From Bacteroidales bacterium (GTDB taxonomy: Bacteria; Bacteroidota; Bacteroidia; Bacteroidales; Bacteroidaceae): a stretch of 51,921 nucleotides of DNA. Positions 42,918 to 51,921 of the stretch are shown one piece after another (the stretch's first letter is position 1; each line of letters opens with the position of its first letter). Where the stretch lies: the NCBI GenBank assembly GCA_012517855.1, contig JAAYUD010000017.1, positions 1 to 51,921 on the forward strand. Reading direction: 5' to 3'. The notes below the pieces were generated by a model. It worked only from the letters and a program-made list of their open reading frames with translations. It was not told where the DNA came from and did not search any database. The position numbers were made by a program, and so were the translations under genes.

Positions 42918-43454
42918 TTACTTTCCACGATATTTATTGAGATGAATCTTCTCCCATTGCAGATGTGCCTCATCGAAAGGTCTACGTTCCATACCTTTAT
43001 GACCGATAGCGATGATCGATACGACCTGTAACTGACGTGGAATATCAAGTACACCATGCACATAGTCATTGGATGTTACCGTATCACTGTACATGCGTTC
43101 CATTACTTGTACCCAACAAGAGCCTAATTGTAAATCCTCCGCCTGTAATTGCAAATAGACAGAAGCTACTGCAGCATCTTCCATCCACACATCACTAGCC
43201 AAAGGGTCGGCAAGAACAACGATGGCCAAAGCCGCATCAACAATAAATGAAGCTCCTTGCTCTTTGCACGTTGCAAGTTCTGCAAGCGTAGCTTTGTCGT
43301 CCACGACTACAAACTGCCAACAGTTGCTTCGTTTAGAAGTTGGAGCCATGAGAGCGGCTTTCAAAAGGATGACCACTTCTTCTTGTGTCAACTCTTCCGA
43401 AGTAAACTTCCGTATGCTTCGGCGGTTTTTTATCAATTCGCTGAAACTTTCCAT
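42918..43454 (-). CDS. Nitroreductase-family flavoprotein
   Basis: A 178-residue protein. KNRRSIRKFTSEELTQEEVV carries the FMN-phosphate-binding arginines, followed by MAPTSKRSNCWQFVVVDD and LQAEDLQLGSCWVQVMER. It is related to, but distinct from, the protein at 40320-40841. It is the first gene of the DUF2520/kdsC operon. The substrate is unknown. Confidence 0.9.
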   Translation of the reverse strand: MESFSELIKNRRSIRKFTSEELTQEEVVILLKAALMAPTSKRSNCWQFVVVDDKATLAELATCKEQGASFIVDAALAIVVLADPLASDVWMEDAAVASVYLQLQAEDLQLGSCWVQVMERMYSDTVTSNDYVHGVLDIPRQLQVVSIIAIGHKGMERRPFDEAHLQWEKIHLNKYRGK

Positions 43455-43479
43455 AAACCTTTGTTTTTGTTATTATTGG

Positions 43480-43487
43480 CAAAGATA
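43480..43487 (-). promoter_or_regulatory. -7 box of the nitroreductase/DUF2520/kdsC operon
   Basis: Minus-strand TATCTTTG, 26 bases before the start at 43454. Confidence 0.5.
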
Positions 43488-43644
43488 CAAAAATAACTCC
43501 TTCGAGAGAGAATATGTCCTTGCAATATAATGAAATTTATATGTTCATTCCCTTTTGTCTGGAGAAATAACCATTAAAAAGATAAGCGAGAAGTTATTCA
43601 AACATCGATTGTCTAATTTTTATCCTTATTTGTCCTTTTTCTGC

Positions 43645-43675
43645 TTGAACGATATTCTCAAAGCAGATACATTTG
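43645..43675 (+). promoter_or_regulatory. Promoter of the galactan locus
   Basis: TTG (43645-43647) and TACATTTG (43668-43675) with 20-base spacing, 66 bases before the susC-like start. Confidence 0.6.
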
Positions 43676-43741
43676 TAACCGAAAATAAAGACGCAACCAA
43701 AAACAAATAACAATCAATCGTAATATCTTAAAATTATTATC

Positions 43742-46714
43742 ATGAATCACAAAACCTTAACACTGCAAAAGGCGCTAAAAACTCTTTTGATCAGTTTTCT
43801 ATTGTTAGGTTATCTCCTTCCGGCCTACGCACAGACAGGAACCATAAAAGTGACAGGTAAAGTAATTGACGAAACCAAAGCTCCAATGATTGGTGTCTCT
43901 GTTGTTGTCAAAGGTACCACTATCGGAATTTCTTCCGACCTGGAGGGATCTTTTTCGCTTCAAGTACCCAACGGGACAAAAGAATTGACTTTTTCTTATG
44001 TAGGTTATCAAACACTGACTGTCGCCATTCCGGCAAACCGCATTCTTTCGGTACAAATGAAACCTAATGCGCAACAACTCAACGACGTTGTCGTCATAGG
44101 CTATGGTACTACACGTAAAAGCGACCTCACAGGCTCGGTAAGTAATGTAAAGAGCAAAGATTTCAATGGAGGAATGATCTCATCGCCCGAACAGCTTATC
44201 AACGGAAAAGTGAGTGGCGTACAAATAATGAGTGCCGGAGGTTCTCCTACAGCCGGTAGCACTATTCGAATTCGTGGCGGTGCTTCACTCAATGCTAGTA
44301 ATGACCCATTAATAGTATTGGATGGGGTACCGATGGAAGTAGGAGGCAGTATTTCTGGAAGCAGCAACTTCTTAAGTCTCATCAACCCAAACGACATAGA
44401 AAGCATAACGATCCTGAAAGATGCGTCATCAACGGCTATCTATGGATCGAGAGCTTCTAATGGCGTTATTATCATCACGACTAAAAAAGGCAGTGCCGGC
44501 AGAATAAAAATCAGCCTGAATACGACCAATTCTTTTCAGGTACATACCAAACTTCCCCAAATGCTCTCGCACGATCAATTTGTGAACGTAATCAACTCCA
44601 TGGGAACCGACGCTCAGAAATCATTACTCGGTAACGCAAATACCGACTGGAATAAACAAATATACCAGACGGCTTTCGGTACAGACGATAATTTGAGTTT
44701 CTCCGGACAGATAGCAAAGGCTTTGCCTTATCGCTTGTCGGTAGGCTATTTCAACCAACAAGGTATATTGAAGACTGACAAAGTAGAACGATACACCACC
44801 AATCTATCTCTGTCGCCTTCGTTCTTCAACAATTATTTGAAATTCAATCTTAATGTAAAAGGCTCATACAACAAAAATCATTTTGCCGATCAGGATGCTA
44901 TCTGGGCAGGTGCGACCTACAATCCTACCATTCCTATATATGGTACAGATGCAACAGCTTTCGGCGGATACAACGAAGCAATAGACAATACCGGTACACC
45001 GGTTACTAGAGCCGTACTGAACCCTTTGGGACTTATCAAACAATATGATTCGCGCAGCACAGTAAAACGTATCATCGGCAACTTCGACGTTGACTACAAG
45101 ATGCATTTCCTACCCGATCTGAAGTTTCATGCTACCGTAGGCTATGACTATGCCGAAGGCAAAGGTTCTATCTTTGTCCCCACTAAAGCAGCCAAATTCT
45201 ATACGACAGGAGGACGCAACTACACCTATGGACCACAAAAGAACAGCAACCGTCTGCTCACTACATACCTTAATTACAATAAGTACATCGATTTTCTAAA
45301 AAGTAACATCGAAGTGACAGCCGGATACGATTATCAGAAGTGGATTGCCAAAACAAACGCATACAACGAACTGAACATCGGAGGTACTGTAGAAAATACT
45401 GTAGCTGCCAGCGACCAGCGCCATGTACTTATTTCTTATTACGGCCGTCTCAACTATTCGTTCGATTCGAAATATTTAGTAACAGCTACAGTACGTCGCG
45501 ACGGAACTTCACGTTTCAGCAAAGACAACCGATGGGGAACGTTCCCTTCAGTTGCACTAGGTTGGCGTGTCACCGAAGAATCGTTTTTGAAAAACAATCC
45601 TATTTTGAGTAATCTCAAAATGCGGGTAAGCTATGGTGTCACAGGTCAGCAAGACGGTATAGGCAACTATAATTACCTGCCTGTTTACACTGTCAGTCAA
45701 GATGGAGCACAATACCAGTTTGGTAGTAATTATTACTACACTTACCGCCCCGAAGCATATATTTCCAATCTAAAATGGGAAACAACGACTTCTTACAACT
45801 ACGGTTTCGACTTCGGTTTGCTAAAAGATCGCATTACAGGAAGTTTCGACTTTTATACACGCAAGACAAAAGATTTGTTGGCTACCGTTCCATCAGCTGC
45901 CGGTACGAATTTCAATAAAACGGTGCTCACCAACGTGGGCAATGTAAACAGCCACGGTATCGAAGCAAATATCAATTTAAAAGCCATCGACACAAAAGAT
46001 TGGGGATGGGACATCAGTGCCAATGCCACTTGGCAGAGTCAAAAGATTAAAAACCTTTCGTTGGTAAAGGGCACAACAACAACCAATACTTCTGCCGGTC
46101 CCAAGATTGACAGTTATTATTTCCAAGTTTTGAGCGAAGGGTATGCTCCATACATGTTCTATGTATATCATCAGCTTTATGACACAAAAGGCAAACCTAT
46201 TGAAGGAGCTTATGCCGACCTCAATGGAGACGGTGAAATTAATTCGAACGATTTATATCGCTATCATTCTCCAGCTCCAGATTGGATACTCGGTCTATCT
46301 ACCTCTTTACGCTTCAGAAAATGGACACTCAGCACTAGCTTAAGGGCCAACATAGGCAATTATGCATACAACGGTATGGCCATGAATACAGGCGCATGGA
46401 GTACTGTCTCGTACAATTCCTATCAATTGAACAACCTTAACAGAAGCTATTTGAAGACGGGCTTTACATCTCGGCAATACCTAAGCGATTATTACGTAGA
46501 AAACGCATCGTTCCTCAAGATGGACAATCTAAGTTTGTCGTACAACTTCGGCAAAATTTGCAAATGGTGCAGCCTGAATGCCACTGCGATAGTACAAAAT
46601 GTATTTACTATTACCAAATATACAGGTGTAGATCCAGAAGTACCGAACGGAATGGACTCTTCTTTCTATCCTCGTCCGCGAACATATTCTTTGAACATCG
46701 GACTTAATTTCTAA
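43742..46714 (+). CDS. SusC-family TonB-linked outer-membrane transporter
   Basis: A 990-residue protein. The signal ends near PAYAQTG. No STN domain is present, so control is not through a FecR/ECF pair. A carboxypeptidase-like domain (about residues 35-115; VTGKVIDETKAPMIGVSVV) precedes the plug with VVVIGYGTTRKSDLTGS, EQLINGKVSGVQIMSAGGSP and LKDASSTAIYGSRASNGVI. The 22-strand barrel ends SLNIGLNF. It is paired with the SusD downstream. Context (GH53 and GH2) indicates uptake of beta-1,4-galacto-oligosaccharides. Confidence 0.96.
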   Translation: MNHKTLTLQKALKTLLISFLLLGYLLPAYAQTGTIKVTGKVIDETKAPMIGVSVVVKGTTIGISSDLEGSFSLQVPNGTKELTFSYVGYQTLTVAIPANRILSVQMKPNAQQLNDVVVIGYGTTRKSDLTGSVSNVKSKDFNGGMISSPEQLINGKVSGVQIMSAGGSPTAGSTIRIRGGASLNASNDPLIVLDGVPMEVGGSISGSSNFLSLINPNDIESITILKDASSTAIYGSRASNGVIIITTKKGSAGRIKISLNTTNSFQVHTKLPQMLSHDQFVNVINSMGTDAQKSLLGNANTDWNKQIYQTAFGTDDNLSFSGQIAKALPYRLSVGYFNQQGILKTDKVERYTTNLSLSPSFFNNYLKFNLNVKGSYNKNHFADQDAIWAGATYNPTIPIYGTDATAFGGYNEAIDNTGTPVTRAVLNPLGLIKQYDSRSTVKRIIGNFDVDYKMHFLPDLKFHATVGYDYAEGKGSIFVPTKAAKFYTTGGRNYTYGPQKNSNRLLTTYLNYNKYIDFLKSNIEVTAGYDYQKWIAKTNAYNELNIGGTVENTVAASDQRHVLISYYGRLNYSFDSKYLVTATVRRDGTSRFSKDNRWGTFPSVALGWRVTEESFLKNNPILSNLKMRVSYGVTGQQDGIGNYNYLPVYTVSQDGAQYQFGSNYYYTYRPEAYISNLKWETTTSYNYGFDFGLLKDRITGSFDFYTRKTKDLLATVPSAAGTNFNKTVLTNVGNVNSHGIEANINLKAIDTKDWGWDISANATWQSQKIKNLSLVKGTTTTNTSAGPKIDSYYFQVLSEGYAPYMFYVYHQLYDTKGKPIEGAYADLNGDGEINSNDLYRYHSPAPDWILGLSTSLRFRKWTLSTSLRANIGNYAYNGMAMNTGAWSTVSYNSYQLNNLNRSYLKTGFTSRQYLSDYYVENASFLKMDNLSLSYNFGKICKWCSLNATAIVQNVFTITKYTGVDPEVPNGMDSSFYPRPRTYSLNIGLNF

Positions 46715-46735
46715 TTTTTTAAATTGAAAAGCATT

Positions 46736-48310
46736 ATGAAAAAGATATATTCTACGTTACTTATATGCGGACTTCTGACGTTTTCCGCATGCACCGGCGA
46801 TTTAGACCAGATGCCGAACACCGAAACGACTTCGGCCGACGTATATACTACAGCCGCCAATTATCAGGCAGTACTTGCCAAACTTTACGCATCGTACGTA
46901 ATAGCCGGACAACAAAAAGGAGGAGGCAATGCCGACATCAGTAGCAACAGCGGATACGATTATATGCGTTGCTATATTAATATGCAAGAATGCGGAACCG
47001 ACGAGATGGCCTGTACATGGCTCGAAGGCGATAAGGTGAAAGACCTCACCTATCTCTCTTGGGATGCCAACGACCCATGGGTAGAGGACACCTACTACCG
47101 CATTTATCAAACCATCGCCTATTGCAATGAGTTTCTACGCAATGCAACCGATAATGTAATATCGAAGTTTTCTGATACCGATCAGACAACGATCAAACAA
47201 TATCGTTCGGAAGCACGTTTTCTAAGAGCACTGGCATACTACCATGCAATGGATCTATATCGCAATATTCCGTTTGTTACCGAAAAAGATCCGGTTGGTG
47301 CCTATACACCACCCCGCTATACGTCTTCACAAATATTCGATTATATCGAATCCGAACTGAAAGATATTGAATCTACCCTCCCCTACCGCACCACCGTTAC
47401 ATACGGGCATGCATCCAAAGCAGCAGCATGGACATTGCTCGCCAAAATGTATCTTAATGCTAAGATATACACCGGTACCGAACATTACACCGATTGTATT
47501 ACTTATTGCGAGAAGGTTATTGGAGACGGATACTCACTAGATGCAGATTATGCCAAGCTCTTCAATGCCGACAATGATAAACGCACCGACGAAATCATCT
47601 TTGCCTTCAATGTAGACGCCGATCACACCATGTCATGGGGTGCTACTACCTATTTGGTTTGCGGCGAAGTAAGCAACACATCGGATTACGAAAATCCTGC
47701 CGATTATGGGGTAACAAGCGGTTGGAGTATGTTCCGCTCCAGAGGTGAATTGTCAGGTCTCTTTGCCGACGGTGACAAACGTGCGATGTTCTTCACCAAA
47801 GGACAGACCAAAATGCTTGACACAACAATAGACGATCCTACAGCAGGCTATCTGGTTACGAAATGGACTAACCTGACCGATGCCGGCCAAGCAGCCTCAA
47901 ACAGCGGAAGCAGTGGTGTAAATACCGATTTCCCTGTATTTCGTTTGGCAGATGTTTATCTGATGCTGGCAGAATCCGTTCTTCGTGGTGGTACGGGCAG
48001 TTCGAAGGGCGAAGCGCTGAAATATGTGAATTATATTCGCGAAAGAGCTTATGGAAGTACTACAGGCGATGTCAGCGAAAGCGATTTGACTACCGATTTC
48101 ATTCTCAACGAACGCGGACGCGAACTTTATTGGGAATGCACACGACGCACCGACCTTATACGTTTCGGTAACTTCACCACCAACGATTATTTGTGGCAAT
48201 GGAAAGGCGGCGTAAAAGCTGGACAAGCTGTCGACGATAAATACAATATTTATCCGATACCGGCAGCCGAACTATCGGCCAACCCGAATCTACACAATGA
48301 CAATTACTAA
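46736..48310 (+). CDS. SusD-family glycan-binding lipoprotein
   Basis: A 524-residue lipoprotein. The start ATG at 46736 (MKKIYSTLLICGLLTFSAC, Cys 19) is preferred over an in-frame TTG 12 bases upstream. It has the SusD scaffold: SEARFLRALAYYHAMDLYRN, the HASKAAAWTLLAKMYLNAK TPR helices, VFRLADVYLMLAESVLRGG, and the C-terminal NERGRELYWECTRRTDLIRF. It is the surface lid of the SusC transporter encoded 21 bases upstream, and probably binds galactan. Confidence 0.96.
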   Translation: MKKIYSTLLICGLLTFSACTGDLDQMPNTETTSADVYTTAANYQAVLAKLYASYVIAGQQKGGGNADISSNSGYDYMRCYINMQECGTDEMACTWLEGDKVKDLTYLSWDANDPWVEDTYYRIYQTIAYCNEFLRNATDNVISKFSDTDQTTIKQYRSEARFLRALAYYHAMDLYRNIPFVTEKDPVGAYTPPRYTSSQIFDYIESELKDIESTLPYRTTVTYGHASKAAAWTLLAKMYLNAKIYTGTEHYTDCITYCEKVIGDGYSLDADYAKLFNADNDKRTDEIIFAFNVDADHTMSWGATTYLVCGEVSNTSDYENPADYGVTSGWSMFRSRGELSGLFADGDKRAMFFTKGQTKMLDTTIDDPTAGYLVTKWTNLTDAGQAASNSGSSGVNTDFPVFRLADVYLMLAESVLRGGTGSSKGEALKYVNYIRERAYGSTTGDVSESDLTTDFILNERGRELYWECTRRTDLIRFGNFTTNDYLWQWKGGVKAGQAVDDKYNIYPIPAAELSANPNLHNDNY

Positions 48311-48330
48311 TCACTCTAAACCAGAACAAC

Positions 48331-50019
48331 ATGAAAACAATTCAATATATGTTCCTTGCCCTAATCCTCTGTCTCGGTATAGCCTCGTGCAGTAAGGATG
48401 GCGATTTGATTTATTTATCTCCTGCAGAAGGAGGACAGCTCTCGGCATCGGACGGTAATGTGGTTTTATCCAAAGAGCTAAACCAATCCATCGTCCTGTC
48501 GTTAGCTTGGACTAAAATAAATCCTAAAGTGAGCGATAGTCACGTTTCGGCCCCCAATTTACTTACCACCACACTACAGGCTTCACTCTCAAGCGATTTT
48601 TCGACTGTTGTAACCGAATCTAGCGAATCCAATCAATCAAAGGCATACACGGGATTGGTGCTCAACACACTTGCCAAGAATTTGGGTGCGGCAGTAGACG
48701 TTTCGACTCCCATTTACTTCCGCTTGAAAGTATCGGAAGGCAGCAATACAGAAGCAGCTTATAGCAATACCGCTAAAGTCAATATCACTCCTTACCTCGT
48801 TGATATGTCTATAGGATATCTGCTCACATCCAAACAAGACGCAACAGATATGAAGCTAGCTTCTCCTACGTCCAACGGCTTTTACACAGGCTTTATAGGT
48901 GCCACTGCATGGTATAATTATTTCTTGCAAGAAGGCGATGGCACGGTATGGGGTAATTTAGGTGCCGACAATTCAGCCTTTATGCTCTCTAGCGACAATA
49001 CTAAATGGAACTTCTGGTATCCCGGACAGACAGGTTGTTATTACACGGTTGTCGACACAAAGAAAAAAGTATGGTCGGCTCTATACATGCCTTCCCTCGG
49101 AGTGACAGGCGACCTCAATGGAACGATGGTGTACGAGCGGGCTCAAAACGAATGGATATTCGTCTTCAACGCCACGACTGCCGGTAGTGCCACTCTCAAA
49201 ATTTCCGGTACAGGCAAACAGTACAACTACTCTACAAGTACAGAAGATTCAAAAGCTATCGATACGCCTCTAGGTTTCGGAGCGAGTGCCTCTACACTCT
49301 CTTTCGGATCTTCGGCCTCCGATATTACAGTCAATATTCCATCGACAGGAACATGTACTTTGATTCTTAACTTGAACAATCCCAAAGCATGGAGTTGCTC
49401 AGTTGTCAAGGGAGATGCTACCCCTACCTCCGTAAACAAGTATGTTTATCTATCGGGCATTGATGATGGTATCAGTGGTAACTGGACATTCGACAACTAT
49501 GTGACTCTCTACAATGAGAGTGACCTGAAGTACGAAGGTGTCATCAACGTCAATTCCAAATGGGGATACAAGTTTTATACCACTAAGGACGATTGGAACA
49601 GCGCCCTAGGTACCGCATCCGGCACATCGGATAGCGGCGCTCTCTCCACAACAGGAGGCAATATCCCCGCACCTACCGCAGGTTATTATTTATTCGATGT
49701 AGACATGAAGAATCTCACGTATGCTCTGACGGGAGTTTCTACGGTAGCATATAGCGGATTCAACAACGATTGGTCACTCACTGCAATGACGCCGACTTCA
49801 ACTGCAGGAGAATATGCAGCACCGGTTACCGTCAATGGAGCATCGCCCTATGGTGCAAAGATTGTGATCAATTCCAATTGGGACATGTTCTATGGAGGCA
49901 GCAATGGCACACTCAAATATAAAGGGGCAAACATTATCGACGACGCAACACTAGCAACAGGAACTTATACTTTGACTATCAACTTAATTACCGGAACTTA
50001 CTCATTCGCTAAACAATAA
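48331..50019 (+). CDS. SusE/SusF-like surface glycan-binding lipoprotein
   Basis: A 562-residue lipoprotein (MKTIQYMFLALILCLGIASC, Cys 20). The N-terminal SusE-type immunoglobulin-like domain (about residues 25-155; LSKELNQSIVLSLAWTKINP) is followed by three beta-sandwich modules with repeated aromatic patterns (TKWNFWYPGQTGCYY, WTFDNYVTLYNESDLKYEG, NSNWDMFYGGSNG). The position matches the surface glycan-binding protein of known galactan loci. It likely captures galactan at the cell surface. Confidence 0.88.
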   Translation: MKTIQYMFLALILCLGIASCSKDGDLIYLSPAEGGQLSASDGNVVLSKELNQSIVLSLAWTKINPKVSDSHVSAPNLLTTTLQASLSSDFSTVVTESSESNQSKAYTGLVLNTLAKNLGAAVDVSTPIYFRLKVSEGSNTEAAYSNTAKVNITPYLVDMSIGYLLTSKQDATDMKLASPTSNGFYTGFIGATAWYNYFLQEGDGTVWGNLGADNSAFMLSSDNTKWNFWYPGQTGCYYTVVDTKKKVWSALYMPSLGVTGDLNGTMVYERAQNEWIFVFNATTAGSATLKISGTGKQYNYSTSTEDSKAIDTPLGFGASASTLSFGSSASDITVNIPSTGTCTLILNLNNPKAWSCSVVKGDATPTSVNKYVYLSGIDDGISGNWTFDNYVTLYNESDLKYEGVINVNSKWGYKFYTTKDDWNSALGTASGTSDSGALSTTGGNIPAPTAGYYLFDVDMKNLTYALTGVSTVAYSGFNNDWSLTAMTPTSTAGEYAAPVTVNGASPYGAKIVINSNWDMFYGGSNGTLKYKGANIIDDATLATGTYTLTINLITGTYSFAKQ

Positions 50020-50023
50020 TATC

Positions 50024-51073
50024 ATGAAATGGTTTAACAACATAAAAGGACTCTTTGCAGTCGTCCTCCTTACAGGATGTAGCTTAATATCGTGCAGCAA
50101 AAGCGATAATGATCCTGTATTTCCAAAAGACAAGACTTACGATATGACCGGATTTGCACGAGGAGCCGATGTTAGTTGGCTCACTGAAATGGAATCCGAC
50201 GGATTGAAGTTTTATGATGCCAATGGCAAAGCAACCGACTGCCTTGAACTGCTACGCAGTCTTGGAATGAATGCTATCCGCCTGAGAGTATGGGTGAATC
50301 CTACCGACGGCTGGTGTAACCAGTCCGATGTAGTAGCCAAAGCTTATCGTGCGGCTCAATTGGGTTTCCGCATCCTAATAGATTTTCATTACAGTGACAC
50401 TTGGGCCGATCCAAGCAGCCAAACCAAACCGGCTGCTTGGTCGAGCCTCAGTTTCGATGACCTCAAAATATCCGTTGCCACTCATACAACCTCAGTGCTC
50501 ACCGCTCTGAAAAATGTAGGCGTCACCCCCGAATGGGTACAAGTGGGCAACGAAACGAGCAACGGAATGCTTTGGGACGATGGTAAAGCTTCGGCAAACA
50601 TGGCACAATATGCCGCTCTGAACAACGCCGGATACGATGCTGTGAAGGCTGTATTCCCAAATGCGTTGGTAGTTATCCATCTGGCAGAAGGCAACAAACA
50701 ATCGCTCTATACCTGGATGTTTGATGGACTGAAATCGAATGGCGGTAAATGGGATGTCATCGGTATGTCGCTCTATCCCGACACAGATACATGGCAGACA
50801 ATGACAAGCGATTGTGTGACCAACATCAAAAGCCTCATCAGTCGCTATGGTTGCAAAGTGATGATATGCGAAGTCGGTATGGCCGAGAATGAAGCATCGA
50901 CTTGCAAAACATGGCTCACCTCACTGATGACACAAACAAAAGTCATCGATGGTTGTTTAGGGGTCTTCTATTGGGAGCCGGAATGCTATGGCAACTGGAA
51001 GTCGTATGACAAAGGAGCCTTCGACAACAACGGCAAACCTACCGAAGCATTGGATGCTTTTGCAGCAAACTGA
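50024..51073 (+). CDS. Endo-beta-1,4-galactanase, GH53
   Basis: A 349-residue lipoprotein-type protein (signal with LTGCSLISCSKSD; the first or second Cys may be lipidated). The GH53 TIM barrel begins FARGADVSWLTEMESDG. Catalytic residues: E177 in WVQVGNETSNGML (acid/base) and E283 in MICEVGMAENE (nucleophile). LRVWVNPTDGWC and FHYSDTWADPS are family marks. It cuts the beta-1,4-galactan of pectic arabinogalactan type I into oligosaccharides, probably at the cell surface. It starts four bases after the SusE-like gene. Confidence 0.95.
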   Translation: MKWFNNIKGLFAVVLLTGCSLISCSKSDNDPVFPKDKTYDMTGFARGADVSWLTEMESDGLKFYDANGKATDCLELLRSLGMNAIRLRVWVNPTDGWCNQSDVVAKAYRAAQLGFRILIDFHYSDTWADPSSQTKPAAWSSLSFDDLKISVATHTTSVLTALKNVGVTPEWVQVGNETSNGMLWDDGKASANMAQYAALNNAGYDAVKAVFPNALVVIHLAEGNKQSLYTWMFDGLKSNGGKWDVIGMSLYPDTDTWQTMTSDCVTNIKSLISRYGCKVMICEVGMAENEASTCKTWLTSLMTQTKVIDGCLGVFYWEPECYGNWKSYDKGAFDNNGKPTEALDAFAAN

Positions 51074-51093
51074 ACCAATTTATCTTTAATTGT

Positions 51094-51921
51094 ATGAGCA
51101 ATAACCTATACAGATTTCTAACTATAACAATGTTCTTTTGTTGCTGTGCCTGCATGTTGCAAGCACAGCGCAAAGAACAATTGCTCTGCGACGGTTGGAA
51201 ATTTGCACTCCACGAACAGAAGGGAGCCGAAAGGACCGACTATAACGACAGCCAATGGCAATCGGTCAGTATTCCACACGACTGGGCTATTTATGGACCT
51301 TTCAGCAGAGAATATGATCTACAAAGCGTAGCGATCACACAAAACGGAGAGTCGAAAGCCAGCCTTAAGACAGGGCGAACGGGCGGACTACCCTACGTTG
51401 GTATAGGATGGTATCGAAGGCATTTGAACATCGAACATTTCAATGCTTCAACCAACCGCGCTGCATTATTGTTCGACGGAGCCATGAGCGAAGCTCAAGT
51501 ATATATCAATGGACAGAAAGCCTGCTTTTGGCCCTATGGATATAATTCATTCTGGTGCGACATTACTTCCCTACTCCATAGCGACGGCAAAAACAACATC
51601 ATAGCCGTACGCCTCGAAAATCGCCCGCAATCATCGCGCTGGTACTCGGGAGCCGGGCTCTATAGGAATGTACATCTCATCGTTACAAATACCACGCATA
51701 TTCCCGTATGGGGTACTCACATCACTACTCCTCATGTAGAAAAAGAGTTTGCTACAGTGAAGTTGCGCACAACTGTAGAGAATAGAGATAACACACACAA
51801 ATTAAAGCTAAAGACCCGCATCTTCGATGCTACGGGCAATCTAGTAGCATCACGCACAACTACAGAGTGCGCTCCTGACGGACAACCTAACGAACAGAAT
51901 TTCTTAATCAACCACCCTGCA
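51094..51921 (+). CDS. Beta-galactosidase, GH2 (partial)
   Basis: The frame from ATG 51094 stays open for 276 codons to the right edge. A signal peptide ends near CCACMLQAQ. The GH2 sugar-binding jelly-roll follows: WKFALHEQKG, VSIPHDWAIYGPF, GIGWYRRHLNI, LLFDGAMSEAQVYINGQKA and NIIAVRLENRPQSSRWYSG, then the start of the immunoglobulin-like domain. The catalytic TIM barrel lies outside the window. In galactan loci a GH2 exo-beta-galactosidase trims the oligosaccharides produced by GH53 to galactose in the periplasm. Confidence 0.93.
   Translation, partial: MSNNLYRFLTITMFFCCCACMLQAQRKEQLLCDGWKFALHEQKGAERTDYNDSQWQSVSIPHDWAIYGPFSREYDLQSVAITQNGESKASLKTGRTGGLPYVGIGWYRRHLNIEHFNASTNRAALLFDGAMSEAQVYINGQKACFWPYGYNSFWCDITSLLHSDGKNNIIAVRLENRPQSSRWYSGAGLYRNVHLIVTNTTHIPVWGTHITTPHVEKEFATVKLRTTVENRDNTHKLKLKTRIFDATGNLVASRTTTECAPDGQPNEQNFLINHPA

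Overview
The window looks like a chromosomal segment from a member of the Bacteroidales (Bacteroides or a close relative). The evidence is the gene content: two SusC/SusD polysaccharide utilisation loci, an ECF sigma/FecR pair, Bacteroidetes-style ATP synthase gene order with a short epsilon subunit, and LruC, DUF4382 and DUF6600 proteins. Many genes are also preceded by the Bacteroidetes -7 promoter box TAnnTTTG, often with TTTG/TTG about 20 nt upstream. No species is claimed.

Layout. 1-3573: minus-strand F-type ATP synthase operon (atpD, atpC, an AtpI-like membrane protein, atpB, and the start of atpE, which runs off the left edge). 3637-4515: a metallo-beta-lactamase-fold hydrolase. 4554-4739: tRNA-Lys(CTT) with promoter and terminator hairpin. 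4770-about 12300: an AT-rich accessory island next to the tRNA. It holds a tyrosine recombinase, two neighbouring HEPN-like proteins, a 39-residue membrane peptide, a second recombinase 3' end left as a remnant, a translationally coupled membrane protein / FGE-fold protein / methyltransferase operon, and a phage-like lysis pair (u-spanin-like protein and a 5'-truncated DUF5675 gene). A repeat-rich non-coding stretch follows.

12482-20127: cell-envelope genes (outer-membrane beta-barrel receptor, LruC lipoprotein, DUF4382 lipoprotein, TorF-like outer-membrane protein), with a decayed second copy of the spanin gene and more repeats between them. 20403-23217: an Nramp-family transporter plus a soluble PRC/MgtE-N/CBS protein behind a structured leader, probably a regulated magnesium or other divalent-metal uptake unit. 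23392-29493: a hypothetical protein, a DUF6600 protein, an RNA-metabolism cluster (DEAD-box helicase, cold-shock protein, RRM protein), a PAS protein and PRPP synthetase.

29719-39317: an ECF sigma / FecR / SusC(STN) / SusD / GH89 alpha-N-acetylglucosaminidase locus, suggesting use of alpha-GlcNAc-capped host glycans. 39500-40100: a second copy of the repeat complex seen at 11400-12300. 40264-43487: a nitroreductase with a coupled secreted protein, then a minus-strand operon of nitroreductase, DUF2520 protein and KdsC. 43645-51921: a plus-strand galactan locus (SusC, SusD, SusE-like protein, GH53 endo-beta-1,4-galactanase, and a GH2 beta-galactosidase cut by the right edge).

The least explained parts are (i) the island between tRNA-Lys and 11398, with its paired HEPN-like genes and its FGE/methyltransferase operon, and (ii) a family of palindromic intergenic repeats (here called R110, box A and box B) found at three loci. 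Two of those loci also carry an intact or decayed lysis gene.
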